The translations under genes were made by a program, and so were the position numbers. The notes beneath the pieces are model-generated. The model was not told where the DNA came from and ran no database searches. It worked only from the letters and a program-made list of their open reading frames with translations. Shown in pieces: positions 13,573 to 15,796 of a stretch of DNA of 15,796 nt. The stretch comes from CAZXBB01 sp964638815. Lineage in GTDB: Bacteria; Planctomycetota; Phycisphaerae; Phycisphaerales; SM1A02. The stretch covers positions 1-15,796 of the forward strand of contig CAZXBB010000414.1 in assembly GCA_964638815.1 (NCBI GenBank), read 5' to 3'. Numbering within the stretch: position 1 is the stretch's first letter; every line of letters begins with the position of its first letter.

Positions 13573-14247
13573 TTATCTCTTCGAGAACTGGAACCGTGCC
13601 CGGGCGCCCGGCTGGCCGTACTTCTTCCGCTCCACTTCGCGCGGGTCCCGCGTGAGAAGGTGGTTGTCGCGGAGCACGGGCTCGAGGGTCGGGTCGAACC
13701 GCCGGAGCGCGCGGGCGAGCCCGAGCACGATCGCGCCGGTCTGTCCCGTGATGCCTCCGCCGTGCACGGTCACGTGGACGTCCACGCTCCCGTTCGTCTT
13801 GGTCTTGTCGAGGACGTTCATGAGGTCCTTCCGGTCGCGCTCGCCCGTGAAGAACTCGTCGTACAGTCGCTTGTTGACGATGAACTTGCCGTCGCCGGGG
13901 CGGAGCCGCACGCGGGCGACGGACGACTTGCGACGACCCGTGCCGAGCCACCATCCGCCGCTCACCGGCTTGACGCGCGGGGCGGGCTCCGGAGCGGTGG
14001 CGACGGCGCCGGGCGCGGGCGCCGCGGGCGTCGCGGCCGGGACCGCGATCGGTGTCATGGTCGGGCCCCGGGTCGAGCCTGAGGTCGATCCGGGGGTCGG
14101 TCCTGAGGTCGGTCCTGAGGTCGATCCGGGAGTCGAGCGGGGGGTCGATCCGGAGGTCGATCCGGAGGTCGATCCGGAGGTCGATCCGGGGGTCGATCCG
14201 GGGGAAGCGGGGGTCGCGGGCGCGTCGTTGGTCTGCTCGTCGGTCAT
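13573..14247 (-). CDS. rpsI: 30S ribosomal protein uS9 with long repeat-built N-terminal extension
   Basis: S9 sits in the head of the small ribosomal subunit, and its C-terminal tail touches P-site tRNA. Residues 98-224 are a normal S9: GTGRRKSSVARVRL (102-115), GGGITGQTGAI (163-173), RDPREVERKKYG (200-211) and the invariant end RFQFSKR (218-224). Ahead of this lies an extension of about 97 residues, against almost none in E. coli (130 residues in total). It comprises an acidic start (MTDEQTNDAP), eleven and a partial GSTS/GSTP-type 4-residue repeats (17-63), and an Ala/Pro-rich stretch (64-92). The start at 14247 was chosen because it lies 9 bp after the rplM stop, as expected for this operon; no ribosome site is seen, so coupling is likely. 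An internal Met64 (14058) could instead be the start of a shorter form. The gene converges on the sigma-like gene with a 24-bp gap. Confidence 0.95.
   Translation of the reverse strand: MTDEQTNDAPATPASPGSTPGSTSGSTSGSTSGSTPRSTPGSTSGPTSGPTPGSTSGSTRGPTMTPIAVPAATPAAPAPGAVATAPEPAPRVKPVSGGWWLGTGRRKSSVARVRLRPGDGKFIVNKRLYDEFFTGERDRKDLMNVLDKTKTNGSVDVHVTVHGGGITGQTGAIVLGLARALRRFDPTLEPVLRDNHLLTRDPREVERKKYGQPGARARFQFSKR
14059..14199 (-). repeat. 12-bp in-frame tandem repeat inside rpsI
   Basis: About 11.75 units of 12 bp (on the plus strand GGTCGATCCGGA and variants such as GGTCCTGA) encode residues 17-63 of S9 as GSTS, GSTP, RSTP, GPTS, GPTP and GSTR. The central units (14139-14187) are nearly identical, while the outer ones have drifted. 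This is typical of a coding minisatellite expanding by slippage or unequal exchange. The period of 12 keeps the reading frame whatever the copy number. Confidence 0.9.
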
Positions 14248-14256
14248 GATGGTTGT

Positions 14257-14697
14257 TTAGCGGCTGATCTCGAGCGGCGCGGGCTGTTGCGCCTGGTGCG
14301 GGTGTTCGGCGCCGGAGTACACCTTCAGCTTGCTCAGCATCTGGCGACCCAGACGGCTCTTCGGCAGCATGCGTCGAACGGCGTTCTCGACGAGCCGCTC
14401 GGGGTGCTTCGCGAGGACCTCTCGGTAGCTCTTCGTCTTGAGCCCGCCGGGGTACCCCGTGTAGTGGATTTCCATCTTCTGCTCGGCCTTGCGGCCGGTC
14501 AGGACGACCTTCGCCGCGTTCGTGACGACGACAAAGTCGCCGCAGTCGACGTGCGGCGTGTACTCGGGGCGGTGCTTGCCCATGAGGATGGTGGCGATCT
14601 CCGTGGCCATCCGGCCGAGCACCTTCGACTCGGCGTCGATGTGGTGCCAGCTGGGCGTCACGTCACCTGCTTTGGCGAAGTACGTCTGGCGAGGCAT
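14257..14697 (-). CDS. rplM: 50S ribosomal protein uL13
   Basis: L13 is an early-assembly protein of the large ribosomal subunit. The 146-residue product has family length and matches E. coli L13 throughout: SWHHIDAESKVLGRMATEIA (16-35), GKHRPEYTPHVDCGDFVVV (40-58), NAAKVVLTGRK (59-69), HYTGYPGGLK (78-87), MLPKSRLGRQM (109-119) and LKVYSGAEHPHQAQQP (123-138). The ATG at 14697 opens directly with MPRQTYFAK; the bases before it (AGAGACCGACC) are not a strong Shine-Dalgarno. It is first in the conserved rplM-rpsI operon, with 9 bp between the genes. A good promoter lies 74-101 bp upstream. Nothing unusual is seen in the protein. Confidence 0.97.
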   Translation of the reverse strand: MPRQTYFAKAGDVTPSWHHIDAESKVLGRMATEIATILMGKHRPEYTPHVDCGDFVVVTNAAKVVLTGRKAEQKMEIHYTGYPGGLKTKSYREVLAKHPERLVENAVRRMLPKSRLGRQMLSKLKVYSGAEHPHQAQQPAPLEISR

Positions 14698-14770
14698 GGT
14701 CGGTCTCTGGGCCCGTCTCTACGTGAGGATGAGCACCACGCGACGAGGGTCCGCCGGTGGCGAATCAGGC

Positions 14771-14798
14771 AGGGTAGCAGGGGGCCGGTCGTTGTCAA
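14771..14798 (-). promoter_or_regulatory. Sigma-70-type promoter of the rplM-rpsI operon
   Basis: Read leftward, a perfect TTGACA (14793-14798) is followed after 16 bp by TACCCT (14771-14776), which keeps the three most conserved -10 bases. Start of transcription is predicted near 14764, giving a leader of about 66 nt before the rplM ATG at 14697. Position and orientation suit the ribosomal operon, and no competing box of this quality is nearby. Confidence 0.7.
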
Positions 14799-14819
14799 TC
14801 GCGGGCGCGGCACGCCGGA

Positions 14820-14840
14820 CCCGGGGTATTGACCCCCGGG
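14820..14840. other. GC-rich hairpin in the rplM/membrane-protein intergenic region
   Basis: CCCGGGG (14820-14826) and CCCCGGG (14834-14840) form a perfect 7-bp inverted repeat around a TATTGAC loop. There is no T-run on either side, so it is not an intrinsic terminator. It lies just upstream of the rplM -35 box and could be a protein-binding site or may be incidental. Confidence 0.3.
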
Positions 14841-14873
14841 GGGGCGGTATCGCAAGGCACGCCGTGTCTCGCG

Positions 14874-14879
14874 TATAAC
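14874..14879 (+). promoter_or_regulatory. Possible -10 box for the membrane-protein gene
   Basis: TATAAC matches five of six -10 positions and is the only AT-rich hexamer of this quality on the plus strand between the divergent genes. No -35 match lies at the expected 16-18 bp (CGCAAG is found there), so support is weak. If used, transcription would start near 14886 and the 13-bp repeat array would be in the leader. Confidence 0.3.
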
Positions 14880-14924
14880 CATCGGGTCCGACTGACCGAT
14901 AGGGGAGGCGGGAGCCCCGGAGGG

Positions 14925-15002
14925 GGTAAACGGAGTCGGTAAACGAAGTCGGCAAACGGAGTCGGCAAACGGAGTCGGCAAACAGAGTCGGCAAACGGAG
15001 TC
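14925..15002 (+). repeat. Six tandem 13-bp repeats ending in the Shine-Dalgarno of the next gene
   Basis: The units start at 14925, 14938, 14951, 14964, 14977 and 14990. The consensus is GGCAAACGGAGTC; variants are GGTAAACGGAGTC (first), GGTAAACGAAGTC (second) and GGCAAACAGAGTC (fifth). There is no spacer between units, so this is not a CRISPR array. Four units contain GGAG; the other two have GAAG and AGAG. The last GGAG (14997-15000) stands 7 bp before the ATG at 15008 and is well placed as that gene's ribosome binding site. The period is not a multiple of three, as expected outside a coding region. Confidence 0.92.
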
Positions 15003-15007
15003 CGGCC

Positions 15008-15796
15008 ATGCAGGAGTTCGAGCAGGACGCGACGCGGGGCGAGTCGCGCGATCGGCCCGGGGACGCCGGAGCGCGGGCCGGGCAGCCGCGACGCGGCCAG
15101 GCGGTTGCCGCGTGGATCGCGATCGTTCTGCTGGTCGCGATCCAGCTTCTGCTCACGCGGCTCGCGGGCGAGGAGCCGGAAGGCGACGGGACCGTCGAGC
15201 GCGTCCTCGCCCGGATCCAGGGTCGCTACGTGGTCGGCGCGGCGGAGTTCCTCGGGGGCGAGCGGCTGCTCGCCGAGGCCCAGGTGCTGAACGTCGGCTC
15301 GGTGGACCAGCGGCAGCGTTTCGTCGTGCTGTCCGGCGAACTCGGCGGCGCCACCGCGGCGCGCCGGGCGCTCGAGTCGCTCGAGCGTCTGATCGAGGAG
15401 GAGGTCGCGCGCACGGCGGACTCCGGCGAACCGTTCGAGCTGACCGCGGAGCAGGAACAGGTGCAACGCATCCTGTCCGTGCTCTACGCCGACCCGGACG
15501 CGGCCACGGACGCGGACGCGGACCCGGACGCGCACCCGGACGCGGCCCCGGACGCGCACCCGGACGCAGACGCGGACCCGGACGCGGACGCGGACGCGGA
15601 CGCGGCTACGAACCCGGCCCCGGCCACGCACGCGCACCCGGCCACGGCCCCGGCCCCGGCCCCGGACGCGCACGCGTCTCCCACCGGCAACGTCAACGCG
15701 CCCCCGGAGAAGGACCAGGCCGTGTTGCGCGAACGTCTGGGCTGGTGCGGCCGGCTTGCGCTCGCGCCGCGCGGCGCGCCCGACGGCGACGCGCGC
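15008..15796 (+). CDS. Single-pass N-terminal membrane protein with Asp/Ala/Pro repeat tract (3' end outside window)
   Basis: This frame stays open for 263 codons to the window edge, so the gene is truncated. GGAG ends 7 bp before the ATG. Residues 1-31 are charged and cytoplasmic in character; 32-50 (AVAAWIAIVLLVAIQLLL core) is a transmembrane helix. Residues 60-160 are a charged, probably helical region (LARIQGRYVVGAAEFLGG, RRALESLERLIEEEVAR). Residues 161-200 are an Asp/Ala/Pro/His repeat, and 201-224 a Pro/Ala/Thr/His stretch. After this, VLRERLGWCGRLALAPRG (239-256) resumes ordinary sequence. From memory, some planctomycete proteins with this type of N-terminus continue into a CPBP-family intramembrane protease, but the deciding part lies outside the window, so the function is left open. 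It is divergent from rplM. Confidence 0.75.
   Translation, partial: MQEFEQDATRGESRDRPGDAGARAGQPRRGQAVAAWIAIVLLVAIQLLLTRLAGEEPEGDGTVERVLARIQGRYVVGAAEFLGGERLLAEAQVLNVGSVDQRQRFVVLSGELGGATAARRALESLERLIEEEVARTADSGEPFELTAEQEQVQRILSVLYADPDAATDADADPDAHPDAAPDAHPDADADPDADADADAATNPAPATHAHPATAPAPAPDAHASPTGNVNAPPEKDQAVLRERLGWCGRLALAPRGAPDGDAR
15488..15679 (+). repeat. Hexanucleotide-type coding repeat (Asp-Ala / Asp-Pro / His-Pro)
   Basis: The tract is built from alternating GAC or CAC and GCG or CCG codons, with a few GCC, ACG and AAC changes. It encodes residues 161-200 as mostly D-A/D-P dipeptides and 201-224 as P-A/T-H. It is strongly biased and low in complexity, probably a slippage product, and gives a flexible, first acidic then neutral linker between the membrane-proximal region and the rest of the protein. 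Confidence 0.85.

Larger units (their letters stand above)
14698..15007. other. Divergent intergenic region between rplM and the membrane-protein gene
   Basis: This 310-bp stretch has no gene on either strand. From left to right it holds the rplM leader (about 66 nt, 14698-14764), the leftward rplM promoter (14771-14798), a GC-rich hairpin (14820-14840), a TATAAC box that could serve the rightward gene (14874-14879), G-rich sequence (14901-14926), and six 13-bp tandem repeats running up to the next start codon (14925-15002). No match to a described ribosomal-protein leader was recognised. Confidence 0.7.

Noticed and set aside
14925..15002. The 13-bp repeats as a CRISPR array or replication-origin iterons
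   Set aside because: There are no spacers between units, so it is not CRISPR. No DnaA-box sequence, AT-rich melting region or replication gene is nearby to support an origin.
14795..15673. A 292-codon leftward frame rich in Val-Arg-Gly repeats
   Set aside because: It is the antisense reading of the Asp/Ala/Pro coding repeat and of the 13-bp leader array; the plus-strand frame has a ribosome site, a membrane helix and non-repetitive conserved-looking sequence.

Overview
The window is about 15.8 kb of very GC-rich bacterial chromosome. It most likely comes from a planctomycete of the Phycisphaerae/Phycisphaerales group. The pointers are a secreted protein ending in a PAPG/leucine-rich/RRRRR sorting tail, a sigma-like protein of a type I associate with planctomycetes, and menaquinone synthesis by the futalosine route (MqnA). 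No rRNA, tRNA, CRISPR array, transposase or phage gene was seen. This looks like core chromosome with some lineage-specific genes.

Layout. At 2-664 (+) is a PEP-CTERM-like secreted protein, closed by a strong UUCG-loop terminator at 717-757. A leftward block follows (6009 down to 768): a DEAD-box RNA helicase (motif II DEVD), a pseudouridine-5'-phosphate glycosidase (psuG), transcription terminator Rho, and a TPR-sulfotransferase. Rho has its own well-formed promoter, whose -35 box overlaps the psuG stop codon. From the divergent 6010-6222 region, alanine racemase runs rightward, followed by two tandem, translationally coupled paralogues. Each has an N-terminal SEC-C zinc motif, TPRs and a sulfotransferase domain (7663-10988). 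Next comes mqnA (11169-12053), with a sigma-70-like regulator 10 bp behind it (12064-13548). In that regulator several helix-turn-helix segments precede, rather than follow, a degenerate sigma region 2. Converging on it is the rplM-rpsI ribosomal operon (14697 down to 13573), with a clear TTGACA promoter. Its S9 protein carries a repeat-built N-terminal extension of about 97 residues. Divergent from rplM is the start of a membrane protein (15008 to window end, partial). It is preceded by six tandem 13-bp repeats, most containing GGAG, the last of which is the gene's Shine-Dalgarno.

How the genes fit together. Much is housekeeping: cell wall D-alanine, menaquinone, RNA metabolism (helicase, Rho, PsuG) and ribosomal proteins. 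The unusual content is three TPR-sulfotransferases in one window, two with a SEC-C tag. SEC-C is known from SecA, where it contacts SecB and ribosomes, so one hypothesis is that these enzymes sulfate secreted proteins or surface material near the translation/export machinery. A second theme is simple tandem repetition in four places: the S9 extension, the alanine racemase tail, the Asp/Ala/Pro tract of the last protein, and the 13-bp leader array. All functional assignments come from motif reading alone; no database search was run.
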